From positions 931,501-995,500 of the forward strand of contig CM047429.1 of NCBI GenBank assembly GCA_026168455.1: 64,000 bases of DNA, in the 5' to 3' direction. Source of the DNA: Theocolax elegans (lineage: Eukaryota > Arthropoda > Insecta > Hymenoptera > Cerocephalidae). Position 1 is the first letter of the stretch; the number at the start of each line of letters is the position of its first letter. Both the position numbers and the translations under genes were made by a program. This document shows, in pieces, positions 41,871-53,181 of this stretch. The notes under the pieces were generated by a model. That model was given only the letters and a program-made list of their open reading frames with translations. It did no database searches and was not told the DNA's origin.

Positions 41871-43138
41871 TGTCACGCTGCACTGGGGATCAGGGTGCAG
41901 GTTATATAGGGTCAACAATTAATATAAATAAAATAAGTATTTATTATAAGATATATATATTAGAGGGGTGGGCGCCAGCCGCGTAATACGCGACGAATAA
42001 CGATAACTCGCGGGTTATCTTAACCAGACACAATATACAGAGCAATACTCTCGCCGCACCGGGAAATGCTGTAAGGAGGGGAAGGGGAAGGAGTGGACCA
42101 GGATCTCGCACACACTAGTACGGATACTCGGCGGTACCGTACGCAGCTAGAATGAATTATTCACCAACCTTTATCGGAGGAATCGGCACTCGTCCCTCAA
42201 TGGCGATGTCACTCTCTCTATCTCTCTCGTTAGCTACTCGTTAATCTGCGGCTTCGCTATACTTGCTAATATCCGTTTCGGACGACGGACCGTAGAGCTC
42301 TGACTCTCGGCGTGCTCGAGAGCCCCGTGTTCGTACCGCGCGCCTGCGCAGTACGTACTCGTGCGCGGCACCTCGATCTCGCGTCGTGCGAGCGTGTCGA
42401 GTGCCGCAGTGTTCAGGCTGTATCGGTACGAATCGGCTGTATGGTGATGTATGCCTTGATGACAACCTGGTGCTGCTGCCGTCTCGGAGACGAGGTACAA
42501 CCTCTTCAGGTAACTAATAGTTCATTAGCTATTTACTGCGTTCTTCAACGGGTACGGCATGAGTTTCAGGTACGAAGCTCACCCGCCGTCGCTTGCTGCT
42601 CGAGGCCGAGTCACCCCTCTCTCTCCTCGACGACGTTGACATCGTTGACGACTAGCCTCTCCGTCTACGGCTCTAGGTGGGTATTTGGTCGTGAGGTTTA
42701 CACACATGTGTGTGTTTATATGCGTTATTGTCCGAGATATCGGCTGTACACGTTGTTTGTGTACATTAACCTAACCTCAATTTACCCTATGATGTTCCTT
42801 GTACAGCTGTAGTAATTATATACAGCTGTACATATCTTCCCTTGTCTTTTGTCTTCTTGGCTATGGCTATTCATCCTCTTCCTTGCTCCTTACCCTATTG
42901 CTGTGTTTTTGTTCTTATAAACATCTCTTTTACAGCTGTATCTTGCTTGGCGTTGGAGGTTCTTTGGCTTCCTGCCTGGGTACCACCTCATCGCCTTGGC
43001 TGCTATGCTGTGAGGCTTCGGAGGGTCCTGGAGGCTTCCTTGTGATCGCCTCCCTTGACTATCCTGTTGGCTGTGCCAGACTCGGAGGAGCCCACCTGAT
43101 GTCGCTCGCTCTTGACATGTGCAAAGCACATTGTCACA
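41871..43138 (-). repeat. 5' LTR of gypsy element 1 (1268 bp)
   Basis: Direct copy of 30425-31893 with few substitutions and one deletion of about 200 bp at about 43099. Plus-strand ends are TGTCACGCTGCACTGGGG and GCACATTGTCACA. Confidence 0.93.
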
Positions 43139-43142
43139 ATAT

Positions 43143-43264
43143 ATATATGTTGCATCCTGAATTCTTAGACACGGCGGCGGCGGCGAAATATTTATATATT
43201 ATAGATATATATATATGGTGGTATATATATAAGAACTCAGGATTCAACATATATATATATACAA
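43143..43264 (-). repeat. AT-flanked (CCG)n short repeat, reverse copy
   Basis: GAATTCTTAGACA, then about five CGG units, then CGAAATATTTATAT, in TA repeat; a second partial tail copy (GATTCAACATATAT) follows near 43240. Confidence 0.7.
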
Positions 43265-43715
43265 ACACCAGTATCGGTACTTATGGTGACACTACGTGTT
43301 ATCTTGGTGTTTTGAGGTTATAAAACATATGTAACGACTCAGATATAAGGGGGAGAATATTAATTGGTAGAATAATGCATAAAAAACCAATAACCCAAAT
43401 ACCTAAATACCCCTCACGGGTAAAAAAGCACACTTTGACCTTATAATATTAATGAAGGATTGAAGTTATAACCTCATTCGAAGTGCCTCCGGCCTCCGGC
43501 ACCTTGAAAGACGTTATAGCTTCAATCCTTCATTAATATTATAACGTCAAAGCGGGGCTCACAAAGATAATTTTCCGATTTTTTGTGTGTCGGCATAAGT
43601 ACGGATACATGGTTGAATTTTCGGTGGAATTATGCTGACGTCGGCATAATTACCCCAAAGTATGCACAATTCCCATTTCCCGTAAGAATTTGTCGGCATA
43701 AGTACCGATTGATCA
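43265..43715. mobile_element. MITE-like element with a strong internal hairpin
   Basis: Ends are imperfect inverted repeats built on ATCGGTACTTATG (43268) and CATAAGTACCGAT (about 43698). GTCGGCATAA recurs at about 43590, 43642 and 43692. The middle (43435-43555) is a long inverted repeat with arms of about 45 bp (CTTTGAC...GAAG with CTTC...GTCAAAG) and a GC-rich tip (GTGCC/GGCAC). No coding frame. Confidence 0.55.
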
Positions 43716-43751
<36 letters not shown>

Positions 43752-43817
43752 ATAATAAATAAATATTTCGCCGCCGCCGCCGTGTTTAAGAATTCAGAAT
43801 TCAACATATATATATAT
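43716..43817 (+). repeat. TA microsatellite with (CCG)n short repeat
   Basis: TA array, AATATTTCG, four CCG units, TGTTTAAGAATTCAGAATTC, TA array; directly abuts the palindromic element. Confidence 0.75.
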
Positions 43818-45470
43818 GGGTGGTTCTCTGTGACATCGAAGATGAAAAAAATAAATATTGCTATAACTGTGGGAATATGTTTTAGAGGTATCCAGTAGTT
43901 CTCCTGAATTTTTTCAGATTTTTTCTGGGCCATTATTTTAAGTTACAGAGAGTCAAAGTTGACATTTTAGCACTTTTTTGCATTATATGCCCATTTTCAT
44001 GAATTTTTAGTTCCCAGAGGATGCATTTTTCACAAAAACATAAGTATGACTTTTTTTGTAAAATTTTCCGAACTTTTCATTAAAAATACTTTTAAAGACA
44101 TAAATGTATGCTGTCACACTCTTGTAAGCCATTTAAACCTTAAATAGTGAAAATCAGCAATTCTGCTCCGGACTCTGGTAACGTCATACTGTCTAAAAGA
44201 TGTCTTTTTATAGCTAGAAACTCCCTAAAAATTTCCAGAGTGGGTCTAAATCATTAAAATCACTTATGGTCAAAATATCCGGGAAAAGTGCCCGAAATAT
44301 TAATAGAAATGTATATTTGTTGCCTTATAACGATGAATCTATTAGCATGATGATTGCAAAAAAATTTATGCACTTACCTTGGAATGGTAGAAAAGTATCT
44401 CCACTTGTTTCAGTATCCATGTAATCCCCTGTAAGCTGCTAAAAATACAAATATTATTATAAAATTATAACAAATTATTTTTTAAACATTTATAATGCTG
44501 GATTTTTAGTTTTACATCCCTTACAAGAATTATAATACTAATCTGAAGGATTACTATAAAAGTATCAACATTATTATTATTATTATTCAGCAATACATTG
44601 TTTAGATTTCGCAAACTTGTCACTGTCACGTTATCATATTATTCATTATAATTATATATCCGATTTTTTTATATATCTTTTGCATTATATACGTATATTC
44701 AGTTATTGTAATAATGATGTTTATATATTTATAGTAATCCTTCAGATTAGTATTATAATTCTTATAAGGGATATAAAACTAAAAATTCAGCATTATAAAT
44801 GTTTAAAAATTAATTTTTTACATATGTATAATAATATTTGTATTTTTAGCAGCTTACAGGGGATTAGATGGATACTGAAACAAGCGAAGATACTTTTCTA
44901 CCACTCCAAGGTAAGTGCACAAATTTTTTTGCAATGATCATGCTAATAGATTCATCGTTATAAGGCAACAAATATACATTTCTATTAATATTTCGGGCAC
45001 TTTTCCCGGATATTTTGACCATAAGTGATCTTAATGATTTAGACCCACTCTGGAAATTTTTAGGCAGTTTCTGACTATATAAAGACATCTTTAGATAGTA
45101 TTAGGTTACCAGAGTCCGGAGCAGAATTGCTGATTTTCACTATTTAAGGTTTAAATGGCTTACAAGAGTGTGACAGCATACATTTATGTCTTTAAAAGTA
45201 TTTTTAATAAAAAGTTCGGAAAATTTTACAAAAAAAGTCATACTTATGTTTTTAGTGAAAAATGCATCCCCTGGGAGCTAAAAATTCATGAAAATGGGCA
45301 TATAATGCAAAAAAGTGCTAAAATGTCAACTTTGACGCTCTGTAACTTAAAATAATGGCCCAGAAAAAATCTGAAAAAATTCAGGAGAACTACTAGATAC
45401 CTCTAAAACATATTCCCACAGTGATAGCAATATTTATTTTTTTCACCTTCGATGTCACAGAGAACCACCC
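43818..45470. mobile_element. Palindromic family 1 (foldback) element, copy 3
   Basis: 1653 bp, same termini and TA flanks as the other two copies. The left arm is more diverged (small changes near 44030, 44190 and 44465), the right arm is close to copy 2. The 74- and 66-codon frames survive only in the right arm. Confidence 0.85.
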
Positions 45471-45479
45471 ATATATATA

Positions 45480-46595
45480 TATATATAAAAAGGTTTTTCG
45501 TAATTAATTTATTTAAAATAATGTTTTAAATTGTATTATTTTTTCACTACCATGTTAACTGTAAATTTTAAAATATATGAATTCTTATAAAGCCTAAATT
45601 TATATTTTAATAATTATAAATGTTAATGAAATATTAACTGACCAAAAATAGTAAAGTGCACATACTTACTAAATTGTAGTATTTAGTAACTACTTATTAA
45701 AATTTTGGATTATTTTAAACGGATCTAAATAGAACTTTACCTCCTACAATTAATTTATTTAATGACGAAGGATCATCGCCAAAAGTCCTATGACATTAAT
45801 ATTTTGTACTTTAAGAGTAATAAATCTTTCTTCTTAAGTAAATAAATTTTTGTATTAATTTTAAAGAACTGTTGATAACATTTTAGCGGCATATAAATCA
45901 AAACGTGTTTCTTCCATTTCTGCCGTAATTCATAATTTGCACCCTCTTTCAAAATTTGCGTTGTAATCCATAATTATATCCAATTTATTTTTCCCATTAC
46001 TTACAGAGCCCATATATTTATTTTGATTATTATAAACAAATCCATTCCTCAAATAACCTTCTGTTTCTAATAAATACATACTTGTTTATTTAAAATATTG
46101 TTATATATAAATATACATAATCTACTCACTTATATATCCATACAATTTTGAAAATTTAATTTAAAAAATATTTAAATTAAATGCTACTAAATTAATAATT
46201 TTTGAAAATCTTTTCAAATGTAATTCGTCTTTTATATTACCACTGTTAAAATTCGAATTTTCTTTTGCCATTACTGTTTATAATAGAATTATCTTAAAAA
46301 TGCAATAATTAACGTATTTAATTTTGAACCCATTGTATATATCACATATGGATATTTGGAAAAGTGTATGTTTTACTTGCTTAATATTTATTTTACCTTC
46401 GGAAAATTTTGCATCGGTATTTAATGCATTACATTGAATTATAGGTCAGTTATTATTATTGAGTACACATTTAAAAATTTTATGAGTTTTATATTATCAA
46501 GAATGAGTAAACTAATACACATTCTTTCAAGTTATACTCATAACTTTTTTTTGCGCACAGAAAAAATACATATATTATCTATTCTTGAAAAAAAA
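45480..46595 (-). mobile_element. Helitron-like non-autonomous element, copy C
   Basis: Reverse orientation relative to copy B. It starts near AAAGGTTTTTCGTAATTAAT and ends near ATTCTTGAAAAAA (46595). The double-hairpin/CTAG end is absent on the left side, where it meets TA repeat. A block of about 170 bp present in copy B (near 17340-17510) is missing near 45550. Confidence 0.65.
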
Positions 46596-46609
46596 ATTGA
46601 AGTACATGT

Positions 46610-46642
46610 TGTGACAATGCAAATAGTGCATGTCATTAAGAG
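46610..46642 (+). repeat. 5' LTR remnant of gypsy element 2
   Basis: Only TGTGACAATGCAAATAG through CATTAAGAG is left, matching the first 33 bp of the 3' LTR at 51515; the rest has been deleted. Confidence 0.8.
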
Positions 46643-47173
46643 TATTAATTATATATAAAGTAATTATATATAGCATAGCACGATATTTCCCCCTTATACG
46701 CACATTCTTTGGGTAATTTATAGCTCTCTCCCTTAACCAAGCTAAATATATTATTTTTTTTTATATAACCCATACTAGCAGCGAATAAATTTTTTTTTGT
46801 TTGCCATTGCATTCCCTAACCAAATTAACAGTTATTTTTTCCTTAGCGCACGTTTAAAAATTATAACCACTTAAATAATTTCTAAACGCACCGTGCAAAA
46901 TTATTTATTTTTTCTGATTGCTGTAGTTTAATTAATTAATTTTTTTTATTATTCCCCTAGTAATAATGTTCAGATTTGTACTAACGGAGCAAACAAAATA
47001 ATTGTTTTATTGCTTAAGCTAATAATTATTCGTTTGGAAGCTTGCATTGTTTTTTTTTGGCTTTTCCCTAATCAATTATAAATTAAAATTAATTCAACAG
47101 ATAAACATTGAGCTATTCGATTGTTGAGCAAGAGCTATTAATTAAGCAAATATTTTGCTGAGACCTGATTAAA
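46643..47173 (+). other. AT-rich leader of gypsy element 2
   Basis: No frame. T-rich tracts; a GAGCTATTCGATTG block near 47110 resembles the sequence just upstream of element 1 gag. Confidence 0.5.
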
Positions 47174-48230
47174 ATGTCCCGTAATTTTAGATTAGGCGGA
47201 AAATTAGTAGGGATAAGTGCAGCTCAAGGCGCACCAATAATTAGGCGAGCCATAAATGAATTAGCCAATGAAAGAGTTGTCTTTTATGCGGGAACATCAT
47301 TTTTAAATTTAGATAACGATATAGCTATTATTCGCGATAGAGTAGCTCGTTATGAAATTAGACGCAACTTTGGAAACTCAGCGGCTCAATGGAATCCGCG
47401 AACAGATCAAATGTGGTTTGACGAGTCTTCCGAAGAAAATACAACCCGAACAGACAACATGGATATTATAGCAACCAGCTTATAAGCCAGCCGCATCCCG
47501 ACTATAATACAATACACCCACTGAGCAGCACCTACAGAACGAGCAGGGTAGACGACGCAACGTTTATACGAGAAAAACGTACGGTTGAAATTTTTAACAG
47601 GTGGCACATATCGTTCAAGGGCAATAAAAAAGGCGTCCTTGAAACATTCCTACGTAACTTAGAGGAATGCAAAGAATCGCAAGGGTTCACCGCGGAAGAA
47701 ATTATGCTTTCTCTAACGGCCGTACTCGACGACGAATCATACGACTGGTTTAAGAGAGAAAAACACAACTGGAGAACATTTAGCGAATTTATGGAAGCTT
47801 TTTGATTACAATATGGAGTGGAAGATACGCAGATAAGCCTACGTCGCACAGCAGAGCTTAGAACGCAAGGAGCAAATGAAGACATCGCCACATACTTACA
47901 AAAGTTAAGAGGGATGTTTGATCATTTTAAGCCACCAATGTCCATTCACGAGCAACTCGATAGGGCATATAGAAACATGCACCCGAGCTATCGAGTAAAA
48001 ATAGAAAGACATCATTTTAATGATTTGACCGAGCTACAACGATTAGGCAAGAGAGAAGAAGCTAGACGCTACTTAGATGAAGCATACAATCCACCTCCGC
48101 CAATTACGATTGCAGGGCTACAAAGGTTTGCTTATGTAGACCCCACGAAAACGAAGCCACGAAAAATAGCAGCGATAAAAACCGAGCCAAATCAAAGCAC
48201 AACAGAAGCCTCAAGGCGGGAGAAGCTGAG
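47174..48230 (+). pseudogene. gag: Broken gag of gypsy element 2
   Basis: First frame 47174-47485 matches the N-terminus of element 1 Gag (IIRDRVARYEIRRNFGNSAA). Most of the linker is missing, and the capsid-like domain resumes in another frame from about 47550 (DDATFIREKRTVEIFNR, DWFKREKHNWRTFSEF), with an in-frame TGA near 47802, and continues in 47818-48230 (TQGANEDIATYLQKLRG, AYRNMHPSYRVKIERHHF). The zinc-knuckle part is gone; the frame runs into the nested LTR. Confidence 0.85.
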
Positions 48231-48239
48231 GTACACTAA

Positions 48240-49181
48240 ATTACGCGGCGAGCAAGGCTATCGTACAGGGAAGAAGCTAGGATACACGGGAGTTCGCGGC
48301 ACACACACAGGCAAGGAAACGGCTATGAATGTTGGCACTAGGTCGCACAAACCTTTGGCGATGATGGCACACGTGCGGCACACACACTTCGCTATGTTCT
48401 TTCTCTCAATTTCTCGCTGACGTCACGTCGGTACTTCGGTAGTTCCGAATCGGCGGTCGGACGAGCTTTGGGCTCTCGTCGTCGTCGACGCGAGAGAGTC
48501 GCTGCGCGCATGCGCCGTGACCACTTCGTGCGTACGCGGCCTTATGCCGCGTGCGGCTTAACGAAGATGTGCGCCGCGCACGAACGTAAACAACGACGGC
48601 GAGTTGGTGGCGACGACGACGTAGCTGTTCGGCCTTCTTCCAGGTGTTCTTGGCTGCCTCCTTCTTCTCTATTACGATCACTGGCTCGAGGACTCGGGAA
48701 TGCAGTACAGCGTGTTTACCTGGGTGAGTTATAAACCGTACGGCTACTCAGTTTATGTGTTGTTGTCTCACCTAACCTCTCCTCTACACCCATCCTATAC
48801 ACAGCTGTTCACTGCTGTGTGATCCTGTCCTCTTCCTTTGTAAGGTGCACACTGTAAGCGGTAATCTTACAGGTTTATTTGCTGAATTGGATGGCTGCTG
48901 TGGGAGGCGATTGGCTACGCTGCTTCTCCAGGTGTGATGTAAAGGACTTCTCCCCACCACTTCCTGGCATTACTTGGACTTCAGGCTTCCTCTGGATCTT
49001 CTTGGAGACTCCTGAGCTGTTGCTTTTGTGCTCGGTGATGCGGCTTCCCTGTGTGTGTATAGGCTGGTAGGGTTCGGTGAGGCTTAGGTAGGGTTTGGTA
49101 AGGCTTAGGTAGGGTTCGGTAAGGACTTCAGTGGGCTACGAGCTCGCTCAACTTGACATGCATTAAATGCATTGTCACAAG
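48240..49181 (-). repeat. Nested reverse LTR fragment inside element 2
   Basis: On the minus strand it begins TGTGACAATGCATTTAATGC at 49181, the LTR start of this gypsy group, and continues through GC-rich sequence (48420-48620) like 52300-52520 of the element 2 LTR. GGTAGGGTTCGGTAAGG repeats lie at 49065-49125. The other end (the GCTGCACTGGGG side) is missing, so the left limit is approximate. Confidence 0.65.
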
Positions 49182-49535
49182 AAATAGATCGAATGTTAAG
49201 AGAAGACATTATAGAGCCCTCGCAAAGCCCATGGTGCAGCTATCCGGTAATCGTACCAAAAGCAAATGGCAAATACCGCTTTTGTATTGATTACAGGTTA
49301 GTAAATAAAGTGACAAAGAAATTAGCATACCCAATGCGCAATATGGACGATATTTTAGACCAAGAGCTTTCGAAGAAGCAGAGGCCATAGCAGCAGCCTT
49401 AAAGGTAGACACCAATAACCCATGGTACCAAGAGAAATTAAGAGCCGTAGCCAAATTCCCCAATAAATACCCCGATCTCAGAATAGCCAATAATGTGTTA
49501 TACGCCCATCGTCCCCATCCCTTGTAGATTCCTTT
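49182..49535 (+). pseudogene. pol: RT remnant of gypsy element 2
   Basis: About 60 residues of the RT N-terminal region (SPWCSYPVIVPKANGKYRFC, YPMRNMDDILDQ) are followed at about 49362 by sequence that in element 1 lies after RNase H (a WYQEKLRAVAKFPNKYPDL-like stretch). About 1.1 kb, including the YLDD core and RNase H, is deleted. The frame shifts again near 49525. Confidence 0.85.
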
Positions 49536-50828
49536 ATGCCCGACTTGAATGCATGGAAAGTAGTTCTACCGGAAGCCGACCGCGAAAAAGCCCTATATGA
49601 AGCCCATTACATGCCGCAAGCAGGCCATCTAGGTATCGATAAAACTTACGCTACACTAGCCACTTACTATTATTGGCCAGGCATATATTTCGATACATGC
49701 AATTACGTCAAGACATGCCAAGAATGCCAAGCTCATAAGAGTAGCCAGCAAGCACCGCCAGGGCTAATGGAAGGGAGAAATATAACCGAGCCATGGACAG
49801 TCGTAGCAGCCGACATAATGGGACCTAAACAACCATCAAAACAAGGTTTTAAATACATCATTGTATTCGAGGATTTATTCACCCGATACATTGAGATGAA
49901 ACCTCTTAGACGAGCCGATGCAAAGAGCGTGCTACAGGCATTTGACGAACTCATCATCAATAGATGGGGCTGTCCCAAATACCTTGTCACAGATAATGGG
50001 ACCGAGTTCGCCAATAGAATGGTAACAGAAAGACTAACACTATACGGTATAGTGCAAACCACCATTCCGCCATATTTTGCCCAAGCCAACCCAGTAGAGC
50101 AAGTTAATAGAAATATAAAGCCGATGATAAATAGTTATTTAACAGATGACCACCGAGATTGGGATAGACATCTCGGAGAGTTCAATTTCGCGCTAAATAC
50201 AGTTATACACTCCTCTACAAAATATAGCCCAGCATTTTTAAACTTAGTCAGAAATCCCCGTCCCGTAGCCCTTATAAGGAAGCATATAGAAAAGCCAAGT
50301 GAAATTCCAGCCCCAGACACAGAGCAATGGGCAGAGCGCGTTCACAGATTGCCTAAAATTTATGACCTTGTTAAAAGACACATAGATTTAGCAACAGCCA
50401 AGCAAGCGAGGTATTATAACAAAGGCAGAAGGGATGTACAACACCAAATAGGCGACTTAGTTAGATACCGTAACCGCATTTTATCCTCAGCCAAAAATTA
50501 TATAGCAACAAAACAAGCCCCAAAATTTATTGGTCCAGAAAAAATAATACAAGTTTTTTCCCCGACAGTATACCTTATAGAGGATTTGCAAAGCAAGCGG
50601 CAAATTAAAGTACACATAACAGATTTAAAGCTCCATATTCCTACCCGAAAAATCCCAGTTCCTATTCAAATTAGAACTCCCATTCCCCAACAGCCAGTAA
50701 ACCCGAAAACCCAAACTAAGCCAATTCCCGATGTCCCTATTGCAAAAAGAGGTCGCCCCAGGAAGAAGCCCATCACGCCAATACCGCAAAATAGCCCCCA
50801 AAGAATGCAACTTAGACCGCGTAAATAA
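49536..50828 (+). CDS. Integrase of gypsy element 2
   Basis: 430-residue intact frame, in truth the C-terminal part of pol. HHCC zinc-binding motif EAHYMPQAGHLGIDK to CQECQAHK; DDE core VAADIMGPK, VTDNGTEFAN and the Glu in NPVEQVNRN; then a C-terminal domain with an AT-hook-like KRGRPRKKP near the end. The enzyme would join element DNA to chromosomal DNA. All catalytic residues are present, unlike element 1 where DNG is DNE. With RT and gag destroyed the element is not autonomous, so the frame's survival may be chance or recent decay. The Met at 49536 is only the first Met after the upstream frameshift. Confidence 0.85.
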   Translation: MPDLNAWKVVLPEADREKALYEAHYMPQAGHLGIDKTYATLATYYYWPGIYFDTCNYVKTCQECQAHKSSQQAPPGLMEGRNITEPWTVVAADIMGPKQPSKQGFKYIIVFEDLFTRYIEMKPLRRADAKSVLQAFDELIINRWGCPKYLVTDNGTEFANRMVTERLTLYGIVQTTIPPYFAQANPVEQVNRNIKPMINSYLTDDHRDWDRHLGEFNFALNTVIHSSTKYSPAFLNLVRNPRPVALIRKHIEKPSEIPAPDTEQWAERVHRLPKIYDLVKRHIDLATAKQARYYNKGRRDVQHQIGDLVRYRNRILSSAKNYIATKQAPKFIGPEKIIQVFSPTVYLIEDLQSKRQIKVHITDLKLHIPTRKIPVPIQIRTPIPQQPVNPKTQTKPIPDVPIAKRGRPRKKPITPIPQNSPQRMQLRPRK

Positions 50829-51500
50829 ATTATTTATTTGAAGTCAAGCTAAAAATTTTTTTTTAATTTTTGCTTCCCTTCCAGTAGCAAGCAATAAGTT
50901 TTTTATTTAACGATATGATATATGCAAATTGAAAGCAAGTTCTTATTTTGGTTTACTCTTACATTCTTTAACGTGCTTAAATGAATTAACAAATAATAAG
51001 CAGCAAGAAATTACACAAGCAGCAAACAAACGAGGCAAAGGTATGCACTAATCTATTAATAATTATTATTGTTTTTATTATTGATTTATTCTCATAATTT
51101 ATAGTTTATATATTATTACGTATGAGTATGCGAGCAACATGTGAGTGTGCAAGAATGAGAGATCCGCGTTCGCGGGAAGAGTTCTCAAGCGAGCAAAAAT
51201 AATTGTAAAGGGTATGCCAGTCGTCGTTACTCGTAATCAATGCTATAGCATATAATATAATAGGAAATATACACACTCAGCGCGCACATAACACAGTCAT
51301 GCCCAGCCAAGCAGTAATCAGCAGGATTAAACACTTACACCGCAAGATAAATAGCACGAGCAATTTATCAAGCGTTTATTAATTATTTATATTTATTCGA
51401 TAGCATACTTACCCCACCAACATATACAGAACGCGAAATCCATTTTAATCAAATGGAATTATAATTTTTTGGTGGTAGTTACGTCTCCGCGAAACTACAG
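50829..51500 (+). other. 3' untranslated region of gypsy element 2
   Basis: AT-rich, no gene. Confidence 0.6.
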
Positions 51501-51514
51501 TTTGGTGGGGGGAG
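51501..51514 (+). other. Polypurine tract of gypsy element 2
   Basis: TTTGGTGGGGGGAG directly before the 3' LTR. Confidence 0.85.
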
Positions 51515-53026
51515 TGTGACAATGCAAATAGTACATGTCATTAAGAGCGACAATAAACTATACCTTACCTTCCCTGTACGAGCACACGCACACACATACA
51601 AGCCTAATCGAACCTATCTTTCCCTAATTTCCCTAAGAGCCTATAAATAATAACTATAATACCCTCCCAGTAACCGAGCTCCTTAACACATATGATAAAC
51701 CACCGAGCCCACAAACAAAGGTGCACAGGGGAGCAGCCGAGCAGGACACAGAAGGAGTTCACCGAAGCATAGATTACTCTTGAAGTAATTTAATAAGGAG
51801 CCTGACGAAGAGCCAATGATGCAGCAAGCTGAGGTGTTGACAGCGAGCTGCAAAGTCCTGAATATAGTAGCAGCGTACCCAGCAAGCCAAGGTAGACTGA
51901 GCCAGAAAAAGGAGCCAATGTAGCCAGGAGGTCCGTCAGCAAGCAATAGTCATTATAAGGGAACAGACAGGAGCACACACTTACTTAAATAAGTGTGTAT
52001 AGGAGAGGACTTGTGAAGAGGTTAGGTGAGCATTATAAGTGCTCACATACACAATATTAATATTAATAATAAAGACAGCAAGCCGTCTTCCAAGTGGATA
52101 TTTACCTGAATATCGCCGTGTGTCTGTCCAAGCAGCTCGAGCCCGCCATTGCACCTGCCAAGCTCTGCGCCTCAAGAAGAGCGAGAGAGACGGAGATATC
52201 GGTCGCGGCAACACACACGAGCCCGTATCGATGTGCCGCGTACACACACCTCCCGCAGCCCTGTAAGCACCGAGATTATTAGCCGACAAGTTAGTAATAA
52301 GGAACGAAAGGAATAATTACCTGGCAGGCAGCTTACGTCGTCGTCAACGGCATCATTGTTGTTGCTGGAACGGACGAGGCGTACACTACGAGACGATGCG
52401 GCGGCCATGTTACTCAAGCCGCACTCGAGTAAGGCCGCGTACGCACCGCAAGTGGGTCGTCGCCACGCATGCGCGCACACGGGCAATGCGTCGACCACGC
52501 CGAGGAGAGCAGAGCTCTTCCGATCGCCGTAGCGTCACGACGTCCGATCCTGTTTGCGAACTACTGTGTGTAGCGAGAGTGCCAATTTGTGCTGAGCAAT
52601 ATTAAGCGAGAGCAGCGTAGCAACAAAGGTTGGTGCATCCCTATCTGTGCCTCCTTTATTTTGTTATACTTAATTCCGTGCTCCCCTCCCCCTTTTCTTC
52701 GAGCAGCTTTCGACCCGCGATCGCGTATCGCAGCCGCGCCGTCGGTCGACATTAAACTCATCGCGGACGAGTAGCGCAAATTCAGCCAACGATTCGGGAT
52801 ATTTGATTTACAAATTGTACTCGGTAATCTGCAGTGAGCCGCATTTCGCCTTCCTAAATTCGCCCCCTCCCTGAGCTGATCGCAGCTGAGCTTGAGCCCG
52901 CGTAAAGAATGAGACTGGCACCCGTAATTACATAAAGTAAAGAAGATAATAAATTAAGTTATTTTATATATATCTTATTTTTATTATCCCCATCACCTGC
53001 ACCCTAATCCCCAGTGCAGCGTGACA
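51515..53026 (+). repeat. 3' LTR of gypsy element 2 (1512 bp)
   Basis: Starts TGTGACAATGCAAATAG and ends CCCCAGTGCAGCGTGACA, the same ends (reverse orientation) as the element 1 LTRs. Contains AATAAA signals near 52068 and 52949. The short frames 51683-52779 are not supported as genes. Confidence 0.88.
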
Positions 53027-53057
53027 ATGTATATTAAATAATTATTCCGCCGCGCGT

Positions 53058-53100
<43 letters not shown>

Positions 53101-53107
53101 ACATAAC
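53027..53107. repeat. (CA)n target region of LINE 1
   Basis: ATTCCGCCGCGCGTACACGC followed by (CA)n and the 15-bp target duplication CACATATAACATAAC (53093-53107). A similar ATTCCGC-(CA)n unit adjoins LINE 2 at 60462-60500. Confidence 0.85.
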
Positions 53108-53181
53108 CCGTGCCGGGTTTGCTGGTCCCGCATCGTGGCGCCTCCCCAGGTGGTGGATAGGGGAATGCTTTCCAGATATGG

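Larger units (their letters stand above)
30425..43138 (-). mobile_element. Ty3/gypsy LTR retrotransposon 1, 12.7 kb, TSD ATAT
   Basis: Two direct LTRs bound the element, both flanks are ATAT (30421-30424 and 43139-43142), and PBS and PPT lie just inside the LTRs. The minus-strand order is LTR, PBS, gag, broken protease with an inserted RT duplicate, RT-RNase H-integrase, an accessory zinc-knuckle frame, PPT, LTR. RT-RNase H before integrase and the HHCC plus DDE integrase define Ty3/gypsy. Gag and pol frames are intact, while the protease is interrupted. Apart from a roughly 200-bp block the LTRs look very similar, so the insertion is fairly young. Confidence 0.93.
46610..53026 (+). mobile_element. 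Ty3/gypsy element 2, decayed, TSD ATGT
   Basis: The termini TGTGACA at 46610 and GTGACA at 53026 are flanked by ATGT on both sides (46606-46609 and 53027-53030), so the whole block is one insertion. It contains only about 33 bp of the 5' LTR, a broken gag, a nested reverse LTR, an RT remnant, an intact integrase frame, a PPT and a full 3' LTR. It is related to element 1 (shared gag, pol and LTR-end sequences) but a different family. Confidence 0.85.

Noticed and set aside
41451..41922. Plus-strand frames in the gypsy 1 leader
   Set aside because: AT-driven, no domain, opposite to the element's genes.
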